From: Pelomyxa schiedti
Taxonomy: Eukaryota; Evosea; Pelobiontida; Pelomyxidae
Assembly (NCBI GenBank): GCA_020536535.1
Contig: JAHLWZ010000476.1
Location: forward strand, 27,283 to 91,282
DNA: 64,000 bases
Reading direction: 5' to 3'
Shown: piece by piece, positions 36,649 through 48,525 of the stretch
Layout: the number at the start of each line of letters is the position of its first letter
How positions within the stretch are numbered: the first letter of the stretch is position 1
The notes under the pieces: model-generated
The model's database searches: none
What the model saw: the letters and a program-made list of their open reading frames with translations, nothing else
Told to the model about the DNA's origin: nothing
Program-made: the position numbers and the translations under genes

Positions 36649-39606
36649 ATGATGTTGGGCTTGGCTTCGGAGCACGTTCTTGTACGTTTTCGAAAGGGGT
36701 ATACTGCCAAGCTTTTGACATATACTGTGTGTTTAATTGCAGGTGAAAGTTGGAGCTGAGGAAGAGGCGGACACGAATTGTTTGCAAGTGAGTTTCTCCA
36801 ATCTCAAGGCGTCAGCCACTGCCGATGTTGCAGTTGCTAGTAGCACGACCACCACGTCTTCGACACAGAGCGTCCAGACGATACCCCCTGTTGGAGTCGC
36901 TGGTATGACGTCATGTGCAAAGGTAAATACCTGCCCTCAGTATGCCACTGGGGATCCTGTTCGGTGTAGTAAATGCAACGCAGTGTACAATAGTGTGTCC
37001 AGCCGCTCTTCGACTCCTCAGGGGATGGACGCCTCTGCTTCTCAGTTGTGGAATTGTGAGTTCTGTGGAACCAGCAATGCTCTGAATGACATGTTCGAGG
37101 TATTTTTTAACTATATTATACATATATATATTTGGCTATCACCACGAGTGTGAATTTACCCTTCATTTCATTCTTTTCAGGTACCTCAAGGCAGCTTTTG
37201 CCGATACCTGCTTGAACCCCCATCACACCAGGCGTCTGGTTCCACATTGGTCATTTTTTGTATTGGTAGCACGACCGAAATTCTAGCTTTTCTTCCATTA
37301 ACTTATTATTAGATATCTCTGGGTCTATGGGTAGTACAATGCAATTCGGAAGTGCTTATATCAGTAAATATTCTGTAAGTTCACATTATCTTCGACTTTC
37401 AAAGTTCATCCCTCCTTAGATAGTGTGCAGAGCTTTATGCCAGCAACTTGATGTTCTAGTGGAGTCAACACCTGACTTAAAGGTTGCAGTTGTTCTGTTT
37501 AACGACTCTGTTCGAATTCTTGGTCGGTGTCGCAAAATTACTTTTACGAAGCTAACATGAATTATTTCCTTAGGGGATGTTGGTCCTAGCACTACTGGCG
37601 ACAGTTTACTCAACAAAGATTTATTGATGGGCTATGGGAGAGCACATCCCGTAAAAAATTCAGCAAAGCAAACAAGGAGTACTCTTGCAGCTGATCTTGA
37701 GAGGATAACTCCAACCAATTCAACTGCCCTTGGTCCCGCTCTTCTGTATGAAAAACTTCCTTAGCTTTTTTCTGACACCTCCAATGTAGGGTAGCTTTTG
37801 GAATGGCTGATATAACCGAGTGCACCGCTACTTCCATTATACTAGCTACTGATGGTTTGAGTAACGTGGGTCTTGGAAGTTTGGAGGACAATGGTATCGA
37901 GAGTAAGCAATTTTATGAAGACCTGGGAATGCTGGGAGCCACAAAAGGATACTCCATTTCAGTCATAGGGTTTTCTACCAACACATTTATTACGAGCTTA
38001 CATTTTAATAGTATTCCTGGAACAGATGTTAACATGGAGTACCTTGGAAAGATGACCCAAGTATCACATGGGAAGGTTAATATTGCTGACCCCACAAAAA
38101 TTGATACCTCCGTGGCGAGATCACTTAGTCAGTCATGCACTGCAATTGGTGTAACGGCTACAGTTATTCTTCCCAAGTGGTTTCGTGTTAAATACAGTGA
38201 ATCTCAAGAAAGTGTATATAGTGAATTTCTTGGAAATGTTGGGGTATGTGAGAACAATAGACACAATTTTATCTCAGATCCACTAGGATGATACAAAGCT
38301 CTATGTCCAATTCATTCTCAAGGATGCCATTATGTTATCACCAGAACTTCTCGCACAAGCAATTTCAGCACATTCCGTTGGGGAGATGTGTTTCCAAGTA
38401 CAAATATCTTATCAGGATCCCCAAGATCGATCTCGCACTCTTGCGTGCATGACAACATGCTGCAATAGCGTGGTTTCGGACCCACTAGCAGCTGAACACG
38501 GTTGCCAAAGTACTAGTATAATCTCAGGTGCTGCTCTTCAGAGTTGCGGCCGTCTAGCGCAGCTTGGGCGTTACAGAATTGCTCTTCAATGTATTATTCT
38601 TTATACTGGGCTTTTCACTCAAAATAGTTAGGCATTGAAAGTCATACCCAACTTTTAAACAGACTCTCTGTCGCATTACATCAAAGTTCTGATTCCCTTA
38701 ATCCTATGCTGGAGCGCTTGAGAAGAATAAAGGAGTCTCTTGAACTTCAGGTCTGTCATTCTTTTCCCTTCATTCCTTTCTTTTTCTCCGATCTTGTTTT
38801 TCGAATCTCATGTACTTTTTTTAAAAGAAAGCAGAGGAGTCCAAAGATACAAGCAACATTAGGGAACTTTATCGACAAGCGCGACGCAACAGACATCGTT
38901 CAGCTTCTCGTTCACTCTCCCGCTCTCGATCACGGTCGCGCTCCCGTTCCCGTTCACCAACGTGCGTTCTCTTCTCCTCACCTTATAATAATTTCAATTC
39001 AGCTATCGCGACCTGAGGAACCAAATGCGTACCAACTGCGATGCCTTCTCTACCGAGTTGTACAAAGCCCGCACAGGAAATACTTCTCCTATCTCCTCAC
39101 CTATCCACTCCTATCGTGCTGTGTCACCAACCCGGTTCACCCTTGGTTCATTCGATCTGCAGATGACCAGGAGGGAGCGCTCAACCAGCCCTCCTTTGAG
39201 GGGCAGGCCGCTCTCACCGGCTATGCAAAGGTTGCCATCTCCTCGTTCCCTCTGGGGGCGCCCCGTTTTCTCTCCACCCTTATCCCCAGAGTATTCTCCA
39301 CATCGTACCCAATCGCCACCTCTATACTTGCCCCCCACTCCCCCTCCTTACCGCTCCTCTCGCTCTCGCTCTCGCTCACGCTCACGTTCCCGTGGGCGCC
39401 GCAGAGCCGACTCTCGATCTCGCTCCCGTTCCCCGTTATCTCGATCTCGATCGCGGTCACACTCCAACTCCTCAAGTCCCAGAGCCAGTTCACGTCCACG
39501 ACAACCCTCTCGCTCCCGCTCCCGCTCCCGCTCTCGTTCTCGTTCTCGTTCTCGCTCCCACTCTCGTCGAGCTTCACGCTCCTACAAGATGAGGAAGCAA
39601 TACTGA
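36649..39606 (+). CDS. vWA-domain protein with Sec23-like zinc finger and C-terminal RS domain
   Basis: Exon 1 (36649-36681) joins over a 61-nt intron to a segment with a zinc finger: CPQYATGDPVRCSKCN...WNCEFC, the spacing seen in Sec23/24-type and related vWA proteins. The vWA domain has an intact MIDAS (DISGSMG) and ILATDGLSNVG, spread over introns of about 45 nt, and is followed by a beta-rich and a helical part (SPELLAQAISAHSVGEM, then LLNRLSVALHQSSDSL and LERLRRIKESLELQ). The last two exons encode an Arg/Ser dipeptide domain (RSRSRSRSRS runs, 38880-39590) like that of splicing regulators. Stop at 39606. The join between the vWA part and the RS exons (intron about 38752-38828) keeps the frame, so I treat it as one gene. 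An RS tail suggests a nuclear location. Confidence 0.75.
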
Positions 39607-39721
39607 AATGTATCCAACGAAGGACTTGAAGAATTTGTTGTGTGTCTGACACGTTATTTCCCTTGCAAAAACGATCCCTATGTCTGTGTGCTCTGATTCT
39701 GCAGGTTCATCAGCCACAGTC

Positions 39722-41302
39722 TTGGGACTGCCCAAGTGTGCACACTTTTTATCGGGTTTATTAGTTTTCTCAGTCCAGAGATGAGGAACTGAGACGGAAA
39801 AAAAAGGTGTTTTCTACAAGACCATCAGCCACGGGGTGCAACCGTTTGCAGGACTCAGTGTGGGCTGGATGCTGAGAACAAAAAACCTAATTTTTTTTCC
39901 TTTTTGTTTGTGTACAACACCTTGTTGGAGATCATCTCTTGATGGATGAATCCAAGAGGCATCATCAAAGCTTCATTCCAATTTTATTTCTTTTTATTCC
40001 ACTGTGTATAAGCTTCTGAGTTACACATTTGCTACTTCTTGTTCTGCTGAATTACTCTCTAACCAAGTGGTAGAAACATTGGAGAAGGTGGGTCTTTCTG
40101 CAGTGCCACCAGCTGAGTGGCTAGAAGCACTTGACAGATTGCACAACTTGCCAGCATCTTTTCAGGCACATTTGCTTCCAAAGAAAGTTGTTGTTTCACA
40201 GTTACTCCTTCTTCTAACCATCTCCCAGATCCAAGAGAAAGGGAAGCTTGGTGGTCATGGCAAATTTCCCAAAACAACTTCTCAAACACCTTTTCCACAG
40301 GTAATGGTTGCATTGGGAGATGATTCATGCTATACTGTTGCCAAGTTGCTTATTCACACCAATGAAGGCAAGTTATCCAAATCAGAGAGGATGAAATCAG
40401 CTTTTTCCAGCATCATCCAAACCAACAAATACACAAATTTTTGGTGAGATGGCCTCAGCTCAATGCTGATGACATGTGTCAGTAACAAAGTTGTGAACAT
40501 CACCCCAGATGGAGCACTAGCACTTGTTTGCCAACAGTATTGCTTCACACAACCAATCTCCACAGAAGGTGGAGTTCCTTCAACCTGTTATATACTGTCC
40601 TCCAGGTTGCCCCACAACAAGTTTGGACTGCAACCAATGTCTCAACAGCCTCCTGATCCATGGCAAACTGATATCCACCAGAATCACAGTGTTACCACAT
40701 CCAGCAACAATGTTTTCTTCGGTTTCTTCCCAATCTTTCATTGTTCCCTCACAGGCTCTCTCTACAATGTCCTATTCATCTGCACAGCATCCTCCACCTT
40801 CAAGTACAGATGTTCCTGAAACCCTTTCAACAACCCCAGCTCAAACACAACAACAGCCTATTCCTCCACCACTGCCTGTTCCTCATCCTCCAACTCCACC
40901 ACAATCCATTCCCCAAACACCACCACCTCCATCTCTCATGGAACAGCTTCCCACTCCACAAGTAGGAGTTCAATCCCTTCACCACCCTCAGGTATATTCC
41001 CCCACCATCTCAATCAGCAGCCAGAAAAAAAGGAAGAAACAACAACACTCTCAAACAACCCAACTGCCCTCCCAAACAACCTACCAAACCAGATACAGAG
41101 CCCACCAAGAAAAGGGATTCCACCCCAGATCAGGGGTTTGAGAATCCGATTTAACCCCTGAAGTTAAATCCCAGGCACAGGGTGTCTTTCACTTTTCACA
41201 GAAACAAGCCCTGACACTAAGTATAAGAAAATGCACACACGGTCCTGAACACCATCACAAAGCACGCTCGTGTGCACACCGAAAAAGTTTGGGCAGTCCC
41301 AA
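39722..41302. mobile_element. Candidate DNA transposon remnant with inverted ends, CpG-depleted
   Basis: Perfect 14-bp inverted repeats, TTGGGACTGCCCAA at 39722-39735 and its reverse complement at 41289-41302, bound a 1.58-kb segment. Each end also has the palindrome GTGTGCACAC close by (39736-39745 and 41270-41279). The pentamer ACAGT occurs just outside the left end and at the right end, a possible target duplication, though the ends are offset by two bases. Between 39845 and 41145 I count a single CpG, while flanking genes have many. Two open frames on the plus strand (40004-40447, 147 aa; 40524-41141, 205 aa, Pro/Gln-rich) show no family I know and may be chance. No transposase seen, so it would be non-autonomous or decayed. 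Confidence 0.5.
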
Positions 41303-41370
41303 CAGTGCACCATTGATGAACATTATCATTGAAAACCCTTTGAATCGTTTTCGATCAAATCGCTGAAGGA

Positions 41371-42543
41371 ATGTCATCGACCGACGAGACCAAGGCTGCC
41401 AGGAAGAAAGTTCTAGTCAGCGGGTGCTTCGACCTGCTCCACAGCGGCCACGTGGAGTTCCTGCAGGAGGCCGCCAACTACGGGGACCTCTACGTCGCCC
41501 TCGGCTCGGACCGCACCGTCTGCGAGCTCAAGGGCCGCCCCCCGATCAACGACGAGCAGGAGCGCCTCTTCATGCTCCAGGCCCTGCGCTGCGTCCACCA
41601 CGCGACCATCTCCCCGGGCAGCGGCATGCTCGACTTCGAGCCGGTGCTCGACTCGCTGCGGCCCGACGTCATGGTGGTCAACGACGACGGCAACGTGCCC
41701 GCCAAGGAGGCCCTGTGCCGCCGCCGCGGCGTCGCGTACGTCGTGCTGAGGCGCGAGCCCCACACGGGCCTCGCGGCGCGCAGCACGACGGCGCTGCGGC
41801 GCGTCGTCACGATGCCGTTCAGGATCGACCTGGCCGGGGGGTGGCTGGACCAGCCGTTCGTCAGCAAGCACTGCGCCGGTCCCGTAATCATGATCTCGAT
41901 CGAGCCGACCGTCGAGTTCAACAACCGGTCCGGCATGGCCTCCAGCACCAGGGCCAACGCCATCAAATTATGGGGCCCGAGGCTGCCCAGCGGCGAGCCC
42001 CAGACCCTGGCTCAGACCCTTTTCTGCTGCGACAATCCGCCGGGGACACATCACGTCAGCGGGTCCCAGGACGCCATCGGAATCGTGTTCCCGGGGCTAA
42101 ATATAGCTCACTACAGCTGCGGCGAGTACTGGCCGGCGAGAATAGAGTCCGTCAACGAAGAGGCCACGCTGAAGTTCCTGGAGGATTCCATCTGCATGAT
42201 CCCGATTGGGCCGAGGGGGCCTGACTTTGAGGTGCTGGACGACACCGTCATTGACTACGATCACGCGAAGGCCCTTCGCGACGCCGCCGTGGCTTGCTGG
42301 GATGCAATTCTGAGAAGGGATATAGTCGCTTTTGGCACACACTTCAGGGAATCGTACGAGGCACAGATAGCAATGTTCCCTCACATGGTGAATGAGCTTG
42401 TTGTTTCCATGATTGCCCAGTACAAGTCCCGCGCTTTGGGATGGAAGCTCTCTGGTGCTGGTGGAGGGGGCTACTTAATATTGATATCAGAAACCCCTAT
42501 TGAACACAGCATAAGGATAAAAATACGGAGAAAGGGCAATTGA
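41371..42543 (+). CDS. Nucleotidyltransferase-GHMP kinase fusion (sugar activation)
   Basis: Two-domain enzyme of 390 residues, expected to phosphorylate a sugar and couple it to a nucleotide. Residues 13-135: cytidylyltransferase fold of the RfaE/TagD type, with GCFDLLHSGHVEFL (HxGH site), ALGSDRTV and NDEQERLFMLQAL. From about 150: GHMP kinase with RIDLAGGWLDQP, RSGMASSTRANA (the PxxxGxxSSxA-type phosphate loop), SGSQDAIGIVFPGL and the C-terminal SGAGGGGYLILISE. The frame is uninterrupted, without introns, and the first two thirds are very GC-rich. The same order of domains occurs in some bacterial proteins, from memory, so transfer from bacteria is likely. The sugar cannot be read from the sequence; heptose or fucose type are the obvious options. 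Confidence 0.85.
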   Translation: MSSTDETKAARKKVLVSGCFDLLHSGHVEFLQEAANYGDLYVALGSDRTVCELKGRPPINDEQERLFMLQALRCVHHATISPGSGMLDFEPVLDSLRPDVMVVNDDGNVPAKEALCRRRGVAYVVLRREPHTGLAARSTTALRRVVTMPFRIDLAGGWLDQPFVSKHCAGPVIMISIEPTVEFNNRSGMASSTRANAIKLWGPRLPSGEPQTLAQTLFCCDNPPGTHHVSGSQDAIGIVFPGLNIAHYSCGEYWPARIESVNEEATLKFLEDSICMIPIGPRGPDFEVLDDTVIDYDHAKALRDAAVACWDAILRRDIVAFGTHFRESYEAQIAMFPHMVNELVVSMIAQYKSRALGWKLSGAGGGGYLILISETPIEHSIRIKIRRKGN

Positions 42544-42668
42544 GAAACAGTGCCTGTTTTTTTTTTTTTTGAAAAGCAAAACAAAAGCCAATAAATTGCA
42601 TCACTGAAAATGAAAAGATATGTTGAATTCACAAGTTGATTTGGGTTTTTGTTTGTAGCATTGGTGGG

Positions 42669-43382
42669 TTATGATGACTTGGACACGGAAAGATTGTGGG
42701 CCAACCAGTCCAATCCTTCTTGAAGACCTTGGCCAGTTAGTGCCTGAGATGGTTGCACATGGAACTTTTTGTTTTTCGCTCCTCGTGCATTTATCTTCTC
42801 TAGAAGCTGGGCTGCGGGAAGAGCACCACTGACATCTTGCTTGTTGGCGAAAATGAGAATGCCCATGTTGAGCAAAGCAAACTCATTAAGAAGCATCTGA
42901 AGGTCGTTGAGAGATTCTTCGAGCGTTTCGGGGTTGCTTGTGTCTACAACATAGATAATTCCCTGTACATTGCCAAAGAACTGCATGGGGAGACAAAGTC
43001 AAATAAATATGTTCAAAGCCGCATTTTGTTGTTTTGTATGAGAATATGAATTGGAAAAGGGATATACATCTCTCCATTTGTTCTTAAAAACGGCTTCACC
43101 ACTGATATCCCAAACGGCTGTAACGTGTAAGTTGTAGAATTAAAAACAAAGAAAACTCACTGCATTGATAGCCTTTGTATTTAACAGTCTCCATATTCAT
43201 ACCCCGTACGTCATTTGTAACGACTTGGTGTAATTTGAGCTGATATAAGATGGTAGATTTTCCTGATTTTAGCGGTCCAACCTACGAGTAAAACAACACC
43301 GACGTAAGTTTTTTTTTTTGTTGGATTGCTAATGCTATACCAAGAGTAGTGCAGCAGGTTTTTTTGCGAATAGTGCTCCCAT
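42669..43382 (-). CDS. Divergent Arf-like small GTPase
   Basis: Arf-family G protein, about 175 residues. Exon 1 (43341-43382) encodes MGALFAKKPAALLL, with Gly2 for N-myristoylation, and joins over 59 nt to GPLKSGKST (P-loop), NMETVKYKGYQ (after switch I), VWDISGEAVFKNKWRD (switch II), IIYVVDTSNPETLEESL, ANKQDVSGALP (NKxD) and PSQALTGQGLQEGL (SA-like motif is SQA). Three further introns, all phased. Two departures from the Arf pattern: no Thr in the switch I segment (VRGMNMET where PTxGxNxE is usual), and WDISGE in place of WDxGGQ, so the catalytic Gln is Glu. Nucleotide hydrolysis may be slow or absent. Shares a 283-bp divergent promoter with the vWA gene at 43666. Confidence 0.87.
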
Positions 43383-43665
43383 CTACACGATGTTGTTTTT
43401 TTTTGGTTTGGTTTTGTGTTGTTTGCGCGTTGCTTGTTGTTGGTACTGTTTTTTTTTTTTTCGGAGATCGTTCCGCCCGGGGATTCCTTGAAAACCAAAT
43501 CGACAGGAATGTACACAGTTGGAGACTGAGACAGTCGGCCATGGTGCACACAGCCGTGGCCGTCAGTTAGGTAGTACTTGAACACCACTCGGTAAAGTTC
43601 ACTCGGGCACTAATTCAGTGTACCAAACCGAAACAACAACAAAAACAAAAAGGCGGTTATTTTGA

Positions 43666-46600
43666 ATGGCCAGTGGGACGGGCAAGATTGATGTTGTTTT
43701 CGTGGTTGACACCACGGGCTCGATGGGGTCTCAGATCACTACAGTGCAACAGAACCTAGTTTCAATGTTGGACAAAATAAAAGCACTGAGCAGTGCCACC
43801 AGGGTTTGTTTGTTTGTTAGTTAGTTTGCGAGTTTGCTGGTTTTCTCCTTCCGTTTTGGTTTCTCAAACAGGTTGTGTGCAGTTTGGACTGGTTGGATAT
43901 AAGGATCATTGTGACTTGGCTGTTGTCACCGTGCATGTACCTTTGACTGACGAGTATGACTTCTCCCACTGCGGGATAAATTTCTCTGCGGTACTAAACT
44001 TTGAGCAGCTTGGAGGTGGCGAAAAAAGGTGTTGCTGAGATGTCTGCTAGTGGTGGAGGCGATTATCCAGGTTTCTTCTTCTCTACCTTGGTTACTTCCT
44101 TTTCTCAATCAAATTCCAGAGGCAGTCGCCGATGGGTATGCGTTAGGCTCTTTATTTCAAGTAAAATCAAATAAAAGACCTCTGAGTTAAAAAAATGTCA
44201 GTTTGCACAGCTTGGTGCGACTCAACTGGCGTGCCGATTCTGCCAAAACAGCGGTTCTCATTGGTTTGTAGGCCTCTACTGAGAGTTTTTAATATAAGTG
44301 CAGCTGACGCGCCTCCTCATGGTGTTGGTGGAGCTGGAGATGCCCATCCCAAAGGCTGTCCCTGTGGTGTAGGCCCACCACCAACTTTGTTATTTTTAAC
44401 ATTGAATCAAAAATTGTAGGAAGATTGGCTTGAGCAAGTGGAAAGCTGTCGAGAAATGGGAATCACAATTCACACAGTTGCTTGTTCTGGAATGAATGAA
44501 GTAATTTTTTCGTGTCAATAAAAATTATAATTTGAAGTAGATTGCTGTCTGGGAAAAAATAGCCACCGAGACATGGGGGAAACTTTTTCACTTGAGTAAT
44601 GTATCACTTTTCCTGATTAAAGTCTCTCCTCCTAATTGTTCCATGAGGTGTGTGCCCTTCCTGAACTCATAACTGGCGTTGCTGAATGTGACCTTGACCG
44701 TTTGCGTGTTAAAGCAGCAGTTATGCAACTGCTACAAGAAAGTCTCAGCACTTTGCAAAAAATGAATGATGAGGAGGAGAAAATAAATCATCTCTGTGAG
44801 AGAATGTTGGAAAGGCGCGAAACAGTGCTCTTTAAGGAAACGGCAAGTTCCACGGTATAGGCACAATTATGTGATTTTGAGGTTCTTTAATTTGGAAACT
44901 ATTAAGGCGGTACCGAAATCTATTTCCAAGTTGGATATAGAGCAAGCAATTAGCTCCCTTAAAAAAAGCCTGGATCCCACCCTGGATGTCAGTGCACTTT
45001 TTCCTCGGACAGGTGCTTTGCCATATTGTGATAAAGGTGCCCACCTGTCATATTTACAACAGTAGGCCCTAAATTCTTGTTTTAGGAGGCCTTTATTCCA
45101 CAAAGACACAAACTCCAGTCCCTCTCACAGATGTGCAAGTTAATGCAACAATTATTGGCTTCTGTTGTGAAGTAAACTAGATTTTTATTATGACACCTCA
45201 CTCCCAGATGCTCAGGTTGAAATAGTGCAGAAATATGTAAATATATCTTCTTCTCCCCTTGAAGCAGTCTACAAATTTCCAATTGATGACTTGGCAGTGG
45301 TTGTTGGGTTTATAGCCGAAATTGATAACAAGGTTGGCGGGAACTCATTCCCACATTTATGACTTTTTTTCAAAAAAGCGAATTATAGCAAAATGCACTG
45401 AAAAAGAAAAAGCGGCAGCTATATATGATGGTACAGCCTGTTTGATGAATGTGAAAATGACTGATAGCAATTTAGATGCAATTGCAAGTGGGCATGGGGC
45501 TTATCTCTTGGAACAGAAAAAATCAGATCTATTCAACATGTCAGTGGGGAATCTCCCTCCTGGAAAAACCGTTACTATCCGCATTACCTATGTTTCCATG
45601 TTGGAATCAGAAGAAGTGTGCAGCCACTTATTTTCCATTTACCAAAAAAATGTGTAGCATGTGCTTAGGTTTGTTCTCCCAATGACTATTGCACCACGGT
45701 ACCAGGAATCATACACACTGCCCTCTATTGAAGGCATGGTCACTGTTCACATTCCTTTTCCTCTAAATCAGCCTTTTAACAGACTCACCTGAGAAGGGTA
45801 AGGAAAAGGATGACGGAGTTACTACAACAACTACTACTTCCACTGTAGCCACAGAACGAGAGGAGGGTGCTCTTACAGGAAAAGCACCCTACCGCATCAA
45901 AATTAGCCTTACTATACAGATGTCCCAACCTCTGGACATCAAGGATGTTGCATCATTATCACATAAAATTGTGGTCTCCCAGGTAAACGCCATCTTTATG
46001 AAGAAAGGAGGAAACACTGGATAACTTCTTCCTGGTGCTATAGAACTCCGAGAACATCGTCCGAGTCGATACTGTACAAAATGGGCTGAATGCCGATTTT
46101 GTTCTCCTCATTACTGAGCGTAACCCCCGGAATCAGACATTCATTGAAACTTGGGAAACAACGGAAACTGAGCCCAAGTTCGTTTCCTCTCGTTTTAATT
46201 GAATAAAATAACACAACGAAGATGTGAACCTCTCGCTGTTACTTCTATCTGCCCGTCCTTTAGCCCAATTTTTGATCCAACTGTTGAAACTACGCTGTTT
46301 ATTGTTATTGATTGCTCATCATCCATGGTACATTCTCCCCTTAAATCTAAAGATTCATATTTCTTTGCAGTATGGAAGAAAGATGGAAATGGTACTTGTT
46401 CCCCTGGGGTACCTTTTTTTGATCTGGTTGCCCATAAATAGGCAATACTGGCAGCTCAACGTGTCATCGCTCTCCTTGAAGCAGCCCCTCCAGTCACGAA
46501 ATTTCAAGTTTCCATGTTTGGGTCTGACTGTCATTCCCTGTTCACAACCCCAGAGAGTACAACTGACTCCTCAGCCCGAAACAAGGCAATTACTGCCATC

Positions 46601-48525
46601 AGTAGTCTACTTCCTGATAAGGGAGGCATGTGCATAGCATAAGTAGTGACTAACTAACAATAACTAGGTTCACAATTAATGAAAGCCCTAAAAAATGTTG
46701 CACAACAAACTGGAACCAAAAAAGCAGTTCTTCTTCTCTCGGTAACAGCTACCACACCAGAAAAACTCATATTAAAAACCTTTTTTTCACTATCAAGGAT
46801 GGAGCCCTCAGCAGGTCAGAGGAACTCAAATCTTGGGCGAAGCAGGAAACCCAAATTTCAGTATTTCCAATTGGCATTGGTTATGGCGTATGCGCTATTC
46901 TCTCAAAAGCATAGTGCTCAACTATATTACTCAGGTAAACCAATCCCTCCTTCGAGATCTTGCATGTACTTCGAAAGGACATGCTTCCTTCTGCACCCCA
47001 GAGGAGCAGATTCAAGCAAAGGTCACACATCAAATGCAACGTATTTTTTGTAGTGTGAGAGATCCAACGATCGGGTGGCTTCTCTCAACCAAACAACCAC
47101 TGCAAGGACTACAACTACCACTTCCCATCGTAATTTCCCAAAACAGAGTCACTTCCTTTGCTTTACTGTCACCTGATCCCTCTGTATGATGTCACCCAAG
47201 AAAATGTTTTCTCACTTCCAAAAGGAACAGCATTGCCCTCTGGGCCATAGCTTAGTTGAACTCGAGGGCAGTCCGTCAAAGTGCAGTCTTTGTGGGAAGG
47301 GGGAGGATGCTCCTAAAAAGCACTGCGTGGATTGTCGTTGGTTTCTGTGCACAAGTTGCGCGATGAACTGGGTATGGAAGAGACCTTGATAATTCTCCAA
47401 TTAATAATTACGCAGGGGCTGGTTGTCTATCTCACAGGTCGACAGCCCAACGGAGAAAGTCTGTGTGAAGCAGCCTCAGTGGATCTACACTCAGCCAAAC
47501 CGTAATCTCTTGCTTGGACCAAATTAAAAAAACTGAACAAAAACAAAGGGGCAAAATGTTTCACCAGCTTTATGCTAAGAACCTTATCCGTGCCATCGAG
47601 AATAGCACCTTTCCTGAAGCCACCAAGAAAGCGACTGTCATACAGCTTGCTACTACGTGGTTTTGTTATTACCTTTTCGAAATACTTATTAGTAAATAGA
47701 TACAATGTCTCTTCTTCATACACAAGCTTTATTGCAGTTGAAGAGCGGACCTCACCCACTGAAGAGTCTATGGAAGTGTGTTGAAGCTTGTTGAAACTGT
47801 TTACTCACCCAATGTCCAGAGAGTGGAGGTACCATCTTGTATTCCTTCTACTCTCCCTGCGAAGAAAGTTGCAAGTCCACCTGCGAAACCCGATTACATA
47901 ACAGATACTTCCACTCATTCTTCCTCTTCATCATCTATTACTGCCGCCCCTTCTAGCTCTGCCTCTTCCTCTTCCTATGAATCATATTCTGCTCGGACCT
48001 CAGCAATGGCAAAGGACTATGCGGAACGCTCATACTGTTTGAGCGAGGACATATGCTATTCTAAATGTGAGGCTGTGAGATATGAGTCAGAGTGTGTATC
48101 TTATGCCCCCACGATGTCTCTGGCAAGGGCGAGCAAGAAGTCGGCTGCTTGTTTCATTGCTACTGCTGCATATGGGAGTGAACTAGACCACAGAATATCT
48201 GTACTTCGTGACTTCAGGTCAACTTCGGCTCTTTGTAATTAGCTTCTTGCGTTAAACCCCCAACTACAGAGACAAAACCCTCTCACAATATCTGCTTGGC
48301 CGGGCCTTCATATCCACGTATTACACAGTGTCACCCCCCATCGCGTCCTGGATTTCAGACAAGGAATGGGTGAGGTGGATTGTAAGGCTACTCCTGGCCC
48401 CAATTGTGTTCACGCTAGAGACCCTCCACTACGGTAAAACTATGCGCAACTACGACACCATACCTGTAGTTGTGTGCATTGTTGCCATTGTGTGCCTTCT
48501 CGTTCTTTTTGTACTCGGAATCTAA
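43666..48525 (+). CDS. vWA-VIT-vWA protein with zinc finger and C-terminal CFI-box plus membrane anchor
   Basis: Very intron-rich. ATG 43666 starts a vWA domain of the alpha-kinase vwkA type: VVFVVDTTGSMGSQ (MIDAS), GLVGYKDHCDL, GGGDYPEAVADG, LNWRADSAKTAVLI, ADAPPHG and ACSGMNE. A coiled stretch (ETLQKMNDEEEKINHL region) leads to a VIT domain (45100-45760): TPVPLTDVQV, SSPLEAVYKFPIDD, AKCTEKEKAAAIYD, FVLPMTIAPRYQE. A second vWA follows (LFIVIDCSSSMVHS; FQVSMFGSDCHSLF), then a Cys/His finger (HCPLGHSLVE...CSLCGKG...HCVDCRWFLC, 47220-47375) and a Ser-rich linker. The end is CFIATAAYGSELDHRISVLR, RDKTLSQYLLGRAF, TYYTVSPPIASWI, then a hydrophobic tail (VVVCIVAIVCLLVLFVLGI). Exon joins in 45780-47770 are only partly resolved, so splitting into two genes remains possible. 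Confidence 0.75.

Noticed and set aside
40004-41141. Two plus-strand frames inside the CpG-depleted element as real genes
   Set aside because: No known domain, biased composition, and location inside a likely transposon remnant; kept only as part of the element.
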